This document shows positions 18,315 through 26,564 of a DNA stretch of 64,000 nucleotides, piece after piece. The notes beneath the pieces were generated by a model that worked only from the letters and a program-made list of their open reading frames with translations, did no database searches and had not been told where the DNA came from. Location of the stretch: the IMG/VR virus record IMGVR_UViG_3300030060_002972, positions 1-64,000 of that record; one strand, 5' to 3'. Source of the stretch: a virus. Each line of letters begins with the position of its first letter. Within the stretch, counting starts at the first letter, position 1. The translations under genes and the position numbers were made by a program.

Positions 18315-18803
18315 CTAATTTAATGTCGTATCTTCTTCTTTTTTCTCGAATAATTCTGGAAACTCATCATGTACATAATTAGTCCATGTGGTTTCCTGTA
18401 AGTTAATAATAGAATACCCCTCCTTACTATGTTTATCAACTTCTGCTATAAATCTATTTTCTTTACTTAGTAACTCATGCTCTTTAGCGTACATTAAGTT
18501 AGTCTTTAACAGGCTATTAGTTACATCATGAGGTAATATCATGTTAATCAAAGCAGCAAGAGCCATTCTACATTTAAAGAAAACGGGTTCTTCCCAGCCA
18601 TCAATGACTAATAATTTAGTCTTACCTAATGACATAAGGGCAGCAAGTGAGGGTATAGCTTTCTCTACAAAATCTGTCTGGCTAAAGTTCAGCATAAATT
18701 GTAACGAGATAAGTTCTCGTTCTTCTGGGTCTATAGTGTAATAGTCTGGCAGATTATATATCTGCTGTAATTCACAGAGTATTAATCTTTTTTTGTTGCT
18801 CAT
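18315..18803 (-). CDS. Unknown early protein, last gene of early operon
   Basis: A 162-residue soluble protein. The core around AALMSLGKTKLLVIDGW resembles IALIALEEAKLIFIDGY in the unit B protein 61,419-61,907, and both end with an acidic tail and TTLN or STLN. Overall similarity is low, so this is a fast-evolving family. It overlaps the next upstream gene by 32 bases and is always its partner. I do not recognise the family. Confidence 0.65.
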   Translation of the reverse strand: MSNKKRLILCELQQIYNLPDYYTIDPEERELISLQFMLNFSQTDFVEKAIPSLAALMSLGKTKLLVIDGWEEPVFFKCRMALAALINMILPHDVTNSLLKTNLMYAKEHELLSKENRFIAEVDKHSKEGYSIINLQETTWTNYVHDEFPELFEKKEEDTTLN

Positions 18804-19290
18804 TTTTTATTTCTCTCTTGTAGCTCTCCTCTACTAATTCATGCAAGTTAGCTTCTACATAGATAGAAAACTTACATGGAAACACAGGTACAATAGGCAT
18901 ACGCTGTGTAATGTATAATACTCTAGATGGGGAGAGATTGTAATATAAATACAGAGTATTATTAGACTGAGGGTCTAGTTGATAATAGTGTAGACCTGTT
19001 AGTTCTTTCATCTGACTAAGAAATGGGATAGATATATACATGTCTTTAGTTGTATACTCTATTAGTTGTTCTTCTATCCAGTGTACAAACTGTGACTCAT
19101 CTGTGTCACCTATGAATCTGTGTAGTCTTAGTGTATCCCACTTAGCATTTACTTGTTCTAACATTCTAGACCAGAGGGTAGTTCTAGTGTCATTAAATAA
19201 AGAGGCAGAGGCAATAGAACTCTCTGTAACAGCAGTGCTAAGCACAGACAGAACACTTAGTTTTTTTACTAGATTTATATATGCATCCAT
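18772..19290 (-). CDS. Unknown early protein
   Basis: A 172-residue protein. The start at 19,290 (MDAYINLVKKL) is chosen because it aligns with the start of the unit B orthologue; a Met four codons upstream is not matched there. Shared motifs include SLFNDTRTT against SMFQDSRIT, and VNAKWDTLRLHRFI against VNNNWLPLQLSRFI. No catalytic motif is seen. It overlaps the resolvase-like gene upstream by 16 bases and the last early gene downstream, so translation is probably coupled. Confidence 0.65.
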   Translation of the reverse strand: MDAYINLVKKLSVLSVLSTAVTESSIASASLFNDTRTTLWSRMLEQVNAKWDTLRLHRFIGDTDESQFVHWIEEQLIEYTTKDMYISIPFLSQMKELTGLHYYQLDPQSNNTLYLYYNLSPSRVLYITQRMPIVPVFPCKFSIYVEANLHELVEESYKREIKNEQQKKINTL

Positions 19291-19658
19291 GCATCCACCC
19301 ATTGTCCTAAACTAGGATAAAAATTACAAGGCACAGACCTATCATCACTAGAAGTAGCAAAGAACATAATCATACCATTATCTTTTAGTGCCGCTTGTAT
19401 TTCTCTTTTTTGTTGTGGCTTAGAGATGTAGCCCTTTTTACATTGTATTCCAAACCATATCCTTGACCCCGTTGCCAAGTTAAACAGACCAAAAACAATA
19501 TCTGCTTTACCTTTACTACCTCTAGATTCTATTGAGTAATGCAGTAAGTTATCATACTTAGATAGCATAGAAGTAATAACAGCTCTTGTTTTCTTTTCAA
19601 ACATGTAGCCTTTTCTGTACATTCTTTTAAATCTTGGTGTTTTATTTAGGCGTGACAT
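19275..19658 (-). CDS. Hjc-like PD-(D/E)XK nuclease (Holliday junction resolvase-like)
   Basis: A 127-residue protein. ESRGSKGKADIVFG followed about 15 residues later by WFGIQCKKGY gives the E...D...QxK arrangement of the Hjc/PD-(D/E)XK resolvase fold. An N-terminal YMFEKK helix supplies the usual first Glu. I place the start at ATG 19,658, with AGGGAT upstream, because the 20 residues before it are hydrophobic and absent from the unit B copy (62,438-62,818). It would cut branched DNA arising in replication or before packaging. It directly follows the Cas4-like exonuclease, as in unit B. Confidence 0.75.
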   Translation of the reverse strand: MSRLNKTPRFKRMYRKGYMFEKKTRAVITSMLSKYDNLLHYSIESRGSKGKADIVFGLFNLATGSRIWFGIQCKKGYISKPQQKREIQAALKDNGMIMFFATSSDDRSVPCNFYPSLGQWVDAWMHI

Positions 19659-20457
19659 TACTATCCCTATTACATAAATCAAGATAGGTACAACTTTTAC
19701 AAAGGTAGGAAGGTACATCAGTGGGTCGTGGAGGTAAGGTGTTATTCTGGATAGACTGCTTTATAGTCTGAACATGGTTGTCTAACCATGGTTTCCAGTA
19801 ATCGTACTTTTGTACCTCCCTACTCATCTTTTCAAATCTAGTATCACAAGATATAATTACATATTTATTTTCCATGCTACTACGTTTAGTATACATAAGT
19901 ACACCATAAGGTATATTAAGTTTTAGCTTTTCTTTCCCGTAATACATCCAGAGTAGGATTTGTTTAAGGTGGTATGGATGATACCTGAACTCATTCCATT
20001 TCCATAACTCTGTAGATTTTAACTCCATAGGGATGTAGAAAGTTCTATCTCTGTACTCATACTCATGTACAAAATCCGTAGTTGCAGTACACACTACGTC
20101 TTCTTCTACTCTTATGTGTACAGGAAACTGGTTTTGTTCTATAGACTCCACACCATGTAGTTTACTATTCATTCTAGCTAGAAATTTAGCTTGAGTTTCT
20201 TCATTAATAAAACCCATGTACATTCTCTTCTTTGCAAACAAATCATCTATTGGAGCAGACTCTCTGTCAGAGAAGAAACCATAATAAGATTGTCTTATAC
20301 ATGTACCCAAAGAAGAACTTCTAACTGCTTTACTCTTACCTCTAGCTTTCCATTCCTCAGTACGTGCAGACATGTAAGAGTTTATCTCATCTTCACAAGA
20401 TTTTTCTAAACTCTCTAGAAAAAACTCTGGGTCATATATCAAATCTTTTGCATTCAT
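19642..20457 (-). CDS. Cas4/RecB-like iron-sulfur exonuclease
   Basis: A 271-residue PD-(D/E)XK nuclease. C53 (SLGTCIRQ) together with C253, C256 and C262 (CKSCTYLDLC) form the four-cysteine set that holds a 4Fe-4S cluster in Cas4/AddB-type nucleases. D128 (ATTDF) and E145-x-K147 (MELKST) are the metal-binding motif. Such phage proteins degrade DNA ends during recombination or host DNA breakdown. There are no cas1/cas2 genes nearby, so no CRISPR role is implied. Neighbours are the Hjc-like nuclease and the polymerase, suggesting a recombination/replication set. Unit B has a close orthologue with all motif residues. Confidence 0.85.
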   Translation of the reverse strand: MNAKDLIYDPEFFLESLEKSCEDEINSYMSARTEEWKARGKSKAVRSSSLGTCIRQSYYGFFSDRESAPIDDLFAKKRMYMGFINEETQAKFLARMNSKLHGVESIEQNQFPVHIRVEEDVVCTATTDFVHEYEYRDRTFYIPMELKSTELWKWNEFRYHPYHLKQILLWMYYGKEKLKLNIPYGVLMYTKRSSMENKYVIISCDTRFEKMSREVQKYDYWKPWLDNHVQTIKQSIQNNTLPPRPTDVPSYLCKSCTYLDLCNRDSNVTPK

Positions 20458-20498
20458 AATTCTATAGGCAGTTTAAGGTCTATGCCTAGGACACATGT

Positions 20499-20798
20499 TT
20501 ATCCTTGTTCTTGTTCTTGTATTAAGATGTCATGTAGTTCCTCTGGAATCTCTTCTTTTGGAATAGTAAAAGTAACATCAGCAGGATTCTTAGACTGACT
20601 TTTTGATTTGTCTGTCCAGAAAGCTCTGACTTTTAGACCATGTCCTGCTATATTTATTATAGCATTCATAGCCAGTTTACTTCCACTAGGTCTGTTCCAT
20701 CCAACACCAAGGGTAACCCATTCTTGTTTGCCTTTGCTCTGTTGAGGAGCTGAGCTTTTGTTAAGACTAGGTCTTTTGTATTGTGCTTGATAAGCCAT
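20499..20798 (-). CDS. Small beta-rich early protein
   Basis: A 99-residue protein with GGAGGTAAT upstream. After a basic, Gln/Ser-rich N-terminal tail, a beta-rich core (GVGWNRP, AIINIAGHGLKVRAFW) is followed by an acidic Glu/Gln-rich C-terminus. A basic tail, small beta core and acidic tail recall phage single-stranded DNA-binding proteins in layout, but no specific OB motif is recognisable. Unit B has an orthologue (63,652-63,924) with matching GGGWKK and KVLAFWNK. It sits between polymerase and exonuclease genes, fitting a replication accessory role. Confidence 0.65.
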   Translation of the reverse strand: MAYQAQYKRPSLNKSSAPQQSKGKQEWVTLGVGWNRPSGSKLAMNAIINIAGHGLKVRAFWTDKSKSQSKNPADVTFTIPKEEIPEELHDILIQEQEQG

Positions 20799-20822
20799 GT
20801 GTATTACCTCCTTTATAGTTTT

Positions 20823-22997
20823 TTAATTCCAATTATTACCTGTGTTTTTAATATCTAATGGTAGGTCTAACTCAATACCATAGTTGTATACATCTGGTAT
20901 TTGAGTATCTATTCTACCTATCAGCTCATGTACCTTTTCTAACTCTGGAGTATATACATCTATCTCCATAGCATCATGAAACTCTAACCATATTCTAGAC
21001 ATTAGCTTTTCTTGACGGAGCATGTTGAACATTTGGATAATCCTTATCTTATTCAAGTCAGCACTGAATGATTGTATTGGAAAATTAACTATCTGTGTTG
21101 GATTCATCCTATCTCCGATTCTCCCATATGCACTATAAGTATAGCCTATTTTTTCTGCTGATGTCAATAACTGTTTCTGGTAAGTACCTATACCTATCTT
21201 GTCCATAGCTGTAATATATTTCTTAACAGTACTCTTAGCTACTCTGCTAGTAAGACCTGCTTTGATTAGCTCGTTAGTAAGCCTGAACTCCGTAGCTCCA
21301 TACACATATGCAAAGTTTAATATCTTTGCATTCTTCCTTGTTATGCCTGTCATTTCAGAAGTCAAAGTGTGCATATCACTGCCCTTGTTGTAAGCATCTA
21401 TTAGATATTTACTCTTAGCTAGATAAGCTAAGCATCTTAGTTCTGATTGACTGGCATCCACTGTGAGGAGTGTACCATCATCCTCAAAGGTAGAACGAAA
21501 GCATGGGCGAACACGAGGAGGTATGTTCTGCATGTTAGGTTTCGTACTAGTCATTCTACCTGTTGTAGTAGATGCCAGTTGTAGATTACAATGTAACCTA
21601 CCAGAAGGAGTTACTAGCTCTGGTATTTTTGTAGTGTATGTAGTATTTAATTTAGAATACTTCCTGTAGTCTAGTACTAACTTTGCTAATGGGTGATTAA
21701 TACCTTTGAGTATAGTTTCTCCAGTGCCTTCTAGGTCAAACCCAAGACCTTGAAATGTTTCTAGAACTTGAGCAGGGCTAGAAGGGTTGATGTCATACTC
21801 TCTGTTGATTTCTTTTATTATATTATCTAGTTGTTCTGTGTTTTCTTTTGTATAAGTTTTTAACATTTCTAAATCTACACCTATACCAGAGTTCATCATC
21901 ACTGATACAGGTAGTATCATATTCATATCAATTAGTCTTGCATTTTGCATCATGTCCCAATGGTTAGCATAATCATCCTTAAACATATAGTACAACTGCA
22001 CTCCTGCATAGGCATCACCTGCACAGTAGTCCCTTAGTTTCTGAGTTGATTTAGCAAAGTCTTCTATCTCTATTTCTTTTGCATAGTCTACAAGATGTAG
22101 GTAATTATGAGCAAAGAACTTAAGACCCCCTACGGGTAGGTGTGGGGCAAGTTGTCGCTTGAGTATCAGAGTGTCCATAAAGTTACACTTTAATTTATCC
22201 ACACCCACCAGTCTTATTAATCTAATTACATCTACTACTATGTTGTGTCCTACAATAGTTAGCTCTGAGTCTTGTACTATTTCTCTAAGTTTTTTTCTAA
22301 CATCCCAATCTATTTCAAGAGCAATGCAGGATTTGCTAGAACTAAATCCAACTGTATGAGTTACCTGTGTTTCAATGTTCCATTCAAAGTCTAGACCTAA
22401 CAAGCCTTCTTCCTTGCTTTCTTCCATGACTTGGTCAAGTGAGGTAGTTAAAGGAATAGAATGTAACTCTTGTCTTAGCTCTGCCCCTGTTCTACAAAAA
22501 CTTTCTATAATAGTTCTATCTAATGCTTTTTGTTTTAGTTGCTCTGGATGTATACTAGATTCATACTCTTGGTTTATCTCTTTACATACCATTCTAGCTA
22601 CATCACCCATAGCAATAACTTTATCTGGTTTTGTTTCTTCTATATCCTCTTTAAGATAGGGAGAACACCACCTTGCCTCATGAGTTTTAACTTGATAATC
22701 TTTTGGATGACATCTAATACCACAGGTTATCCAGACTTCACAACCACCTAGATATTCTTTCATGTACTTCTTAACTACACTACCTGTACTATCTCCCCCA
22801 ATCATCTTCTTAACATCCTCTGCTTGAGATGGTGTACCTAATACAATAAGTACCCTACCACGCTGTCCATCTTGCAGTTTCAATCTAGAAAGATTGGGGG
22901 ACTGACAGTGTTCAAATAATCCACACCTAAGACAATTATCCTTTAGATTCTGGCTCTTGTATTTCTTCTTTCTTTCTGTGTAAGTTCTCGTTAGCAT
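20823..22997 (-). CDS. polA: Family A DNA polymerase with N-terminal UDG-like domain
   Basis: A 724-residue polymerase with GGAGGAGAA before ATG. Residues 1-150 are like family 4 uracil-DNA glycosylase, with the four cluster cysteines (C22, C25, C96, C111), but the usual GExPG catalytic loop reads GTPSQAE, so glycosylase activity may be lost. The 3'-5' exonuclease motifs are intact: D203-x-E205, N in GHNIVVD, and YCAGD. Polymerase motifs A (DASQSELR) and B (NAKILNFAYVYGA) are normal; motif C is HDA at 674-676 rather than HDE. A UDG-like/PolA fusion is known in phage SPO1. This is the replicative polymerase of the phage. Confidence 0.92.
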   Translation of the reverse strand: MLTRTYTERKKKYKSQNLKDNCLRCGLFEHCQSPNLSRLKLQDGQRGRVLIVLGTPSQAEDVKKMIGGDSTGSVVKKYMKEYLGGCEVWITCGIRCHPKDYQVKTHEARWCSPYLKEDIEETKPDKVIAMGDVARMVCKEINQEYESSIHPEQLKQKALDRTIIESFCRTGAELRQELHSIPLTTSLDQVMEESKEEGLLGLDFEWNIETQVTHTVGFSSSKSCIALEIDWDVRKKLREIVQDSELTIVGHNIVVDVIRLIRLVGVDKLKCNFMDTLILKRQLAPHLPVGGLKFFAHNYLHLVDYAKEIEIEDFAKSTQKLRDYCAGDAYAGVQLYYMFKDDYANHWDMMQNARLIDMNMILPVSVMMNSGIGVDLEMLKTYTKENTEQLDNIIKEINREYDINPSSPAQVLETFQGLGFDLEGTGETILKGINHPLAKLVLDYRKYSKLNTTYTTKIPELVTPSGRLHCNLQLASTTTGRMTSTKPNMQNIPPRVRPCFRSTFEDDGTLLTVDASQSELRCLAYLAKSKYLIDAYNKGSDMHTLTSEMTGITRKNAKILNFAYVYGATEFRLTNELIKAGLTSRVAKSTVKKYITAMDKIGIGTYQKQLLTSAEKIGYTYSAYGRIGDRMNPTQIVNFPIQSFSADLNKIRIIQMFNMLRQEKLMSRIWLEFHDAMEIDVYTPELEKVHELIGRIDTQIPDVYNYGIELDLPLDIKNTGNNWN

Positions 22998-23214
22998 CTT
23001 TCTCCTCCAGCACTACTCTAAATAATTCATCTAAGTTTCTTTGTAGTACCCTCTGTATAATTAAATAAGCAGACACAGAATAGCTATCTGTTGTATTTGG
23101 TTTATCTAATTCTAAGCCAGTTATTATTTCTTTAGCTACCTTCTCAATATAAAATGTCATGATTTCTTTCTGGTCTTCCTCCTGTTCTATTGCTAAGTTT
23201 TTGTAGTATCCCAT
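22936..23214 (-). CDS. Small early protein between primase and polymerase
   Basis: A 92-residue, predicted helical, strongly charged protein ending in a Lys/Glu-rich tail (RKKEEIQEPESKG). Its start overlaps the primase stop and its end overlaps the polymerase start by 62 bases, so the three genes are translationally coupled. This suggests a replisome accessory protein. No recognisable family. Confidence 0.6.
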   Translation of the reverse strand: MGYYKNLAIEQEEDQKEIMTFYIEKVAKEIITGLELDKPNTTDSYSVSAYLIIQRVLQRNLDELFRVVLEEKDANENLHRKKEEIQEPESKG

Positions 23215-23978
23215 TATAGTACCTCGTTGATTAAAGATTCCAAGTCATCATCATCGTATTCATATGGTTTCAAGTCTGTGTATATTTCAACAACTCTGAC
23301 TCCATATCCAGAGAGCTTGGTTGCTAGTAATTTAGATATTACTTTGGCATCAGGGTCAAAGTATAATACCCAAGTAGTTGCAAACTGTCTACTTAAGACA
23401 GAGAGTTTCATAAATAAATCCATCCTCATACTTGTTCCAAGTATAGCAATGCTAGGTAAACTGGTAGCTTGATATAGTTTCATAGCATCATATACTGATT
23501 CAACTAGAAAACAGTAATACTTTAATGGCTCGTGTGGTAAACACCTAGAATAACTAGGGTACACATCCTCACCACTAACTCTCTTAGGTAACAGTTTATA
23601 TTTAGGTTTTCTATTTATGTATCTTATCTGTTGTCCAGATGGATTCCCATAAATATCATATGTGTCTACAAGCAGAGTGCCATTGTGATACTTACACTTA
23701 AAATCCTCTGCAATGTCTAGTCTAATATTTCTTTTCTCAAAGAAATCTTTGGCATCATCACCGTACATGTATGAGTAACTATCCAAATTTTTTTTAGCAC
23801 GTCCTTTGTGTAACGCACTGTCCGTAACAGGTTTCTCATGTGCTAGGTCTATCATCCATTGTTCTAGTTTGCCAGACTTATGACAACCAAAGCAGTAGTA
23901 TCCATTATCATATATAGCTAGAGATGGGTCTGTGTCCCCATGAAAAGGACACCTAGTCATAGCAACAACCTTACCCAT
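23214..23978 (-). CDS. DNA primase, zinc finger plus Toprim
   Basis: A 254-residue primase resembling the primase half of T7 gp4. An N-terminal zinc finger has C10-x2-H13 and C29-x2-C32 (CPFH and CFGC). The Toprim core has VESVYDAM (metal-binding Glu) and YFDPDAK (DxD). The helicase is a separate gene (25,444-26,511), unlike T7 where both are fused. It would make RNA primers on the lagging strand. GAGGAAG precedes the ATG. Confidence 0.85.
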   Translation of the reverse strand: MGKVVAMTRCPFHGDTDPSLAIYDNGYYCFGCHKSGKLEQWMIDLAHEKPVTDSALHKGRAKKNLDSYSYMYGDDAKDFFEKRNIRLDIAEDFKCKYHNGTLLVDTYDIYGNPSGQQIRYINRKPKYKLLPKRVSGEDVYPSYSRCLPHEPLKYYCFLVESVYDAMKLYQATSLPSIAILGTSMRMDLFMKLSVLSRQFATTWVLYFDPDAKVISKLLATKLSGYGVRVVEIYTDLKPYEYDDDDLESLINEVL

Positions 23979-24162
23979 TATCTTCCTCTACATACTCTGC
24001 ATGTCCAAACATAGATTCATCTCTATGTTCTTCATCTGGAAATGGCTCATCTTTATCAAACTTAGACTCTGCCATTTGTTGTGCAGTTTCTCTGTTGTAT
24101 CCTCTTTCCATGTATGCTTCTACTAGTGCCTCTAGTAAAGTATCATTATTTATATTACTCAT
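23971..24162 (-). CDS. Small acidic early protein
   Basis: A 63-residue acidic protein starting MSNINNDTLLEAL. I choose ATG at 24,162 because it overlaps the previous gene's stop, has GAGTGG upstream, and the longer frame would run 46 residues into the previous gene with unlikely composition. It has a helical LVEAYMERGYNRETAQQMAE motif and an Asp/Glu-rich tail. It overlaps the primase start. Function unknown. Confidence 0.6.
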   Translation of the reverse strand: MSNINNDTLLEALVEAYMERGYNRETAQQMAESKFDKDEPFPDEEHRDESMFGHAEYVEEDNG

Positions 24163-24631
24163 TGTCCACTCCTCTATACCATCTTGGTTTTTTAGCAGGG
24201 TATTTCCAAGTGGCAAACTTTGCTTTCTCATGCATATAAAAGTTCCTGTATGCAATAACAGGATTGTCGTGCTTGTACTTCTCTGGCATTGCCTGTGCAA
24301 AAGGTGTCATACCTATGTCTTCAATAGGTGGATTAGGTAGTTTCTCAACTACTTCCCATGATTTGTGATGACCTTTATCATATCTGTATATGTACTCATT
24401 GTCTAGAAACTTTGTAAGTTCTTTGAGCCACAACCAATTAGATAGTGATTCACCTGCCCAGATGGTACATGGGTGTTTAGGATGTACTGGTAAGTAGGGG
24501 GTATCTACTTCGTTCTGATGTAGAACGGTACATAACATTTGTGCAGACTCTAGTATCATCTTTATAACATGCTTATCACAATGATACATAGCTGCAATAG
24601 GTGCTTCTCTATGTAGTACAAAAATGTTCAT
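24155..24631 (-). CDS. Conserved phage protein of the YHCDKHV family
   Basis: A 158-residue protein beginning MNIFVLHREAP, with the hallmark motif YHCDKHVIKMILESAQMLCT, later HPCTIWAGES, QAMPEKYK and AYRNFYMHEKAKFATW. I know this family from many phages, where it is often labelled pyrimidine-dimer glycosylase without firm proof. Conserved His, Cys, Asp and Trp suggest an enzyme. I start at 24,631, where AGGGAG precedes ATG; the nine upstream residues are likely untranslated. Its place beside primase fits DNA repair or metabolism, but the reaction is unknown. Confidence 0.75.
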   Translation of the reverse strand: MNIFVLHREAPIAAMYHCDKHVIKMILESAQMLCTVLHQNEVDTPYLPVHPKHPCTIWAGESLSNWLWLKELTKFLDNEYIYRYDKGHHKSWEVVEKLPNPPIEDIGMTPFAQAMPEKYKHDNPVIAYRNFYMHEKAKFATWKYPAKKPRWYRGVDNE

Positions 24632-24658
24632 GACTTTCTCCCTAATGTTTTTTAACAT

Positions 24659-24720
24659 TTTTTACAATGTTTGTAAAGTATTGTTGTACTGCTTTATGTG
24701 TTCCTACATCCCAACGACAT
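24659..24720. other. Short intergenic spacer with inverted repeats
   Basis: A gap between two early genes. It holds AT-rich inverted repeats (for example TTTACA and TGTAAA on the minus strand). A 7-bp stem, CAACGAC with GTCGTTG at 24,712-24,730, overlaps the stop of the nuclease gene and lacks a T-run. It could process or stabilise mRNA; I see no convincing promoter. Confidence 0.4.
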
Positions 24721-25182
24721 CTAGTCGTTGTTAGATGTATCCACATTCTTCTCCATATTTTTGGTAGATTTATCAACATCTTCTTCTCCTCCTTTGTGGT
24801 CAATAAAATATTTGAAGCCTGTTTCTGGGTGTACTGCTAAGTAACTCACATTCATTTCTTTTTGTTTTTGTGTTCTACTTAGAGGCACATCCCAGTATAG
24901 AACAGTCTGACCTTTCTTGTTTGTTCTTTTGTAGTTCTTACACATAGTTTTTACATCAACCATTTCTATCTTACCATTTGGATACATAATAATCATATCA
25001 ACAGGTCCGACAGGGGACATGTTCTTGAATATAGTACAACCTTTTTTCATAAGAAAAGTTGCAACCTCATACTCATGTATACTTCCAAGATTACTATGAC
25101 TCTTGGTTTGTAGCTTGTCTGGTTTTAGATTCTCCTTAAACCTCTTTTGTTTATGGAGTGGTATTCTTCTTGAGCCTCTCAT
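24721..25182 (-). CDS. PD-(D/E)XK family nuclease
   Basis: A 153-residue protein. The order E in SIHEYEVATFL, D in GPVDMIIM and D-x-K in EMVDVKT fits the PD-(D/E)XK nuclease core. A Lys/Arg-rich N-terminus would aid DNA binding, and the C-terminus is low-complexity. The start at 25,182 is chosen for AAGGAG eight bases upstream; an earlier Met at 25,206 has none. Such enzymes act as host-DNA or junction nucleases in phages. Exact substrate unknown. Confidence 0.65.
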   Translation of the reverse strand: MRGSRRIPLHKQKRFKENLKPDKLQTKSHSNLGSIHEYEVATFLMKKGCTIFKNMSPVGPVDMIIMYPNGKIEMVDVKTMCKNYKRTNKKGQTVLYWDVPLSRTQKQKEMNVSYLAVHPETGFKYFIDHKGGEEDVDKSTKNMEKNVDTSNND

Positions 25183-25447
25183 TAAACATTCTCCTTTGTT
25201 TCTCAAAGTAATTTTTTGTGCTTACCTTGTATTGTTCAAAGTCATAAGCGTGTTGTTTTACAACCACCTCTGCTTTTTGCATACAAGAACTTCTAAGTGC
25301 CTGTCCTGTTTCATCTAGTTTATCTGGAACTACATAGGTTATGTTGTTTTGCTTAACCTTCTTCCATTCCATACAAGACTGTGGTATGTCTACACTGCAC
25401 ACAAGTCCATCTTGTGAGTAGACAGAAAATTTGAATGTATCTTTCAT
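25151..25447 (-). CDS. Unknown early protein
   Basis: A 98-residue protein, N-terminal half beta-rich (FKFSVYSQDGLVCSVDIP), C-terminal half a basic helix (KNYFEKQRRMFNERLKK). It overlaps the helicase gene by four bases and the nuclease by 32. It may be an accessory of replication genes. No recognised family. Confidence 0.6.
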   Translation of the reverse strand: MKDTFKFSVYSQDGLVCSVDIPQSCMEWKKVKQNNITYVVPDKLDETGQALRSSCMQKAEVVVKQHAYDFEQYKVSTKNYFEKQRRMFNERLKKNTTP

Positions 25448-26511
25448 TGATTCTCCTCATAATTTTCATAGTCAAATGTCAAACTATTGAAGTTGAAATT
25501 TATCAGAAACTCTGCAAGAGCAGGGTGTCTTCTAGCTTTAATAGTAGTAACATTTCTAAAGTCTGACTGGATATCTCCACCTACACCTAGCACTAGGTCA
25601 GCATGTGATATGATTCCAGCTTTTGCCTCAAGCAAGTCATCAGCTTTGGGAAACGCCTCATCCTTGTTAAGTTGGTGAGCTGTAACAATGATGATGTTCT
25701 TGTCTTGAGCTAATCGTTTCAACTCAGATGTAATATTTTCTAGGTCATATCTTCTTTGGTCTGACCTCTTGTGTGAAGTCATGACACCAAGATAATCTAG
25801 GAATACTATGTCTGGTTTGATAGTATCAATCTCCAACTCTAGCTGTGTTGTACTAAAATCTGAGTAACAACAAGCATAGAAATCTGGGAAGTCATCTACG
25901 GAAGACAACCTCTTTCTCAGCATGGTTTCACTAAAGTCCTTGATAGATATGTACAAGGTCTTTAGATTGTTGACACATGCATCTCTGATAAATGATAACA
26001 TGATACTAGTCTTACCACGCCCAGTAAATGCACAGATAACAGCTAGTTCTTCCTTAGTCAGTCCATAGTGAAACAGATAGAACAAGTCTGTGGTTTCTGT
26101 TATCTCCATATCAGAAAACTTTTTAGATTTACTTGTCCCATATTTTAGATTGGTGGTGGAGTAATTAGCAATCTGTTCTAGTTTCTTATCTGGGTTGTCA
26201 TCAGATTGAATGATTTGGTTTATCCTATGGATTCTGTTATTAGAATACAGAGTATTGATTGCTCTATATCCAACAGTATTAGATACAGACTCATCCATAT
26301 CTTTGAAGAAGATAAACTCATCACCACTGAGTGTGTCTTTTACAATAGACAGGAAGTCTGTCTTTGTAATATCTTCTGGCAACTTCTTGATTTCTTCCCA
26401 CAGAACATCATACGGATACTCTAGATAGAACGAATCAAGTAGCTTAGTTAGCTGTTGTCTTCTACTAGCAGACAACAAGAATGTAAATACATTTAAGTAG
26501 ATATTCTCCAC
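25444..26511 (-). CDS. DnaB/RepA-type replicative helicase
   Basis: A 355-residue RecA-fold helicase. Walker A is GRGKT at 164-168 and Walker B is DIVFLDY at 234-240. The helicase motif IIIVTAHQLNKD and the RNVTTIKARRHP arginine region complete the family signature. The N-terminal 130 residues would form the primase-interacting and oligomerising part. The start is GTG with AGGGAG upstream. A promoter-like sequence lies directly ahead of it, so helicase and downstream replication genes may be transcribed apart from the MoxR region. Confidence 0.88.
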   Translation of the reverse strand: MENIYLNVFTFLLSASRRQQLTKLLDSFYLEYPYDVLWEEIKKLPEDITKTDFLSIVKDTLSGDEFIFFKDMDESVSNTVGYRAINTLYSNNRIHRINQIIQSDDNPDKKLEQIANYSTTNLKYGTSKSKKFSDMEITETTDLFYLFHYGLTKEELAVICAFTGRGKTSIMLSFIRDACVNNLKTLYISIKDFSETMLRKRLSSVDDFPDFYACCYSDFSTTQLELEIDTIKPDIVFLDYLGVMTSHKRSDQRRYDLENITSELKRLAQDKNIIIVTAHQLNKDEAFPKADDLLEAKAGIISHADLVLGVGGDIQSDFRNVTTIKARRHPALAEFLINFNFNSLTFDYENYEENQ

Positions 26512-26534
26512 AAGTATACTCCCTAGTCTAAACT

Positions 26535-26564
26535 AGTATATAATAATTGACTATATAAAGTCAA
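26535..26564 (-). promoter_or_regulatory. Putative internal early promoter before helicase
   Basis: On the minus strand, TTGACT (26,559-26,564) and TATACT (26,535-26,540) are separated by 18 bases, a good sigma70-like pair. The predicted start is about 17 bases before the GTG of the helicase. The -35 lies inside an 11-bp perfect inverted repeat, suggesting operator control. Functional status is inferred. Confidence 0.55.

Noticed and set aside
19642-20457. Cas4-like gene as sign of a CRISPR system
   Set aside because: No cas1, cas2, effector gene or regularly spaced repeats are present; Cas4-like nucleases are common alone in phages.
23971-24300. Longer 109-residue start for the small early gene at 23,971
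   Set aside because: The first 46 residues overlap the upstream conserved gene in another frame and lack a ribosome binding site; ATG at 24,162 has the usual overlap arrangement.
24712-24730. Hairpin before the 24,155 gene as an intrinsic terminator
   Set aside because: The stem is only 7 bp and is not followed by a T-run on the minus strand.
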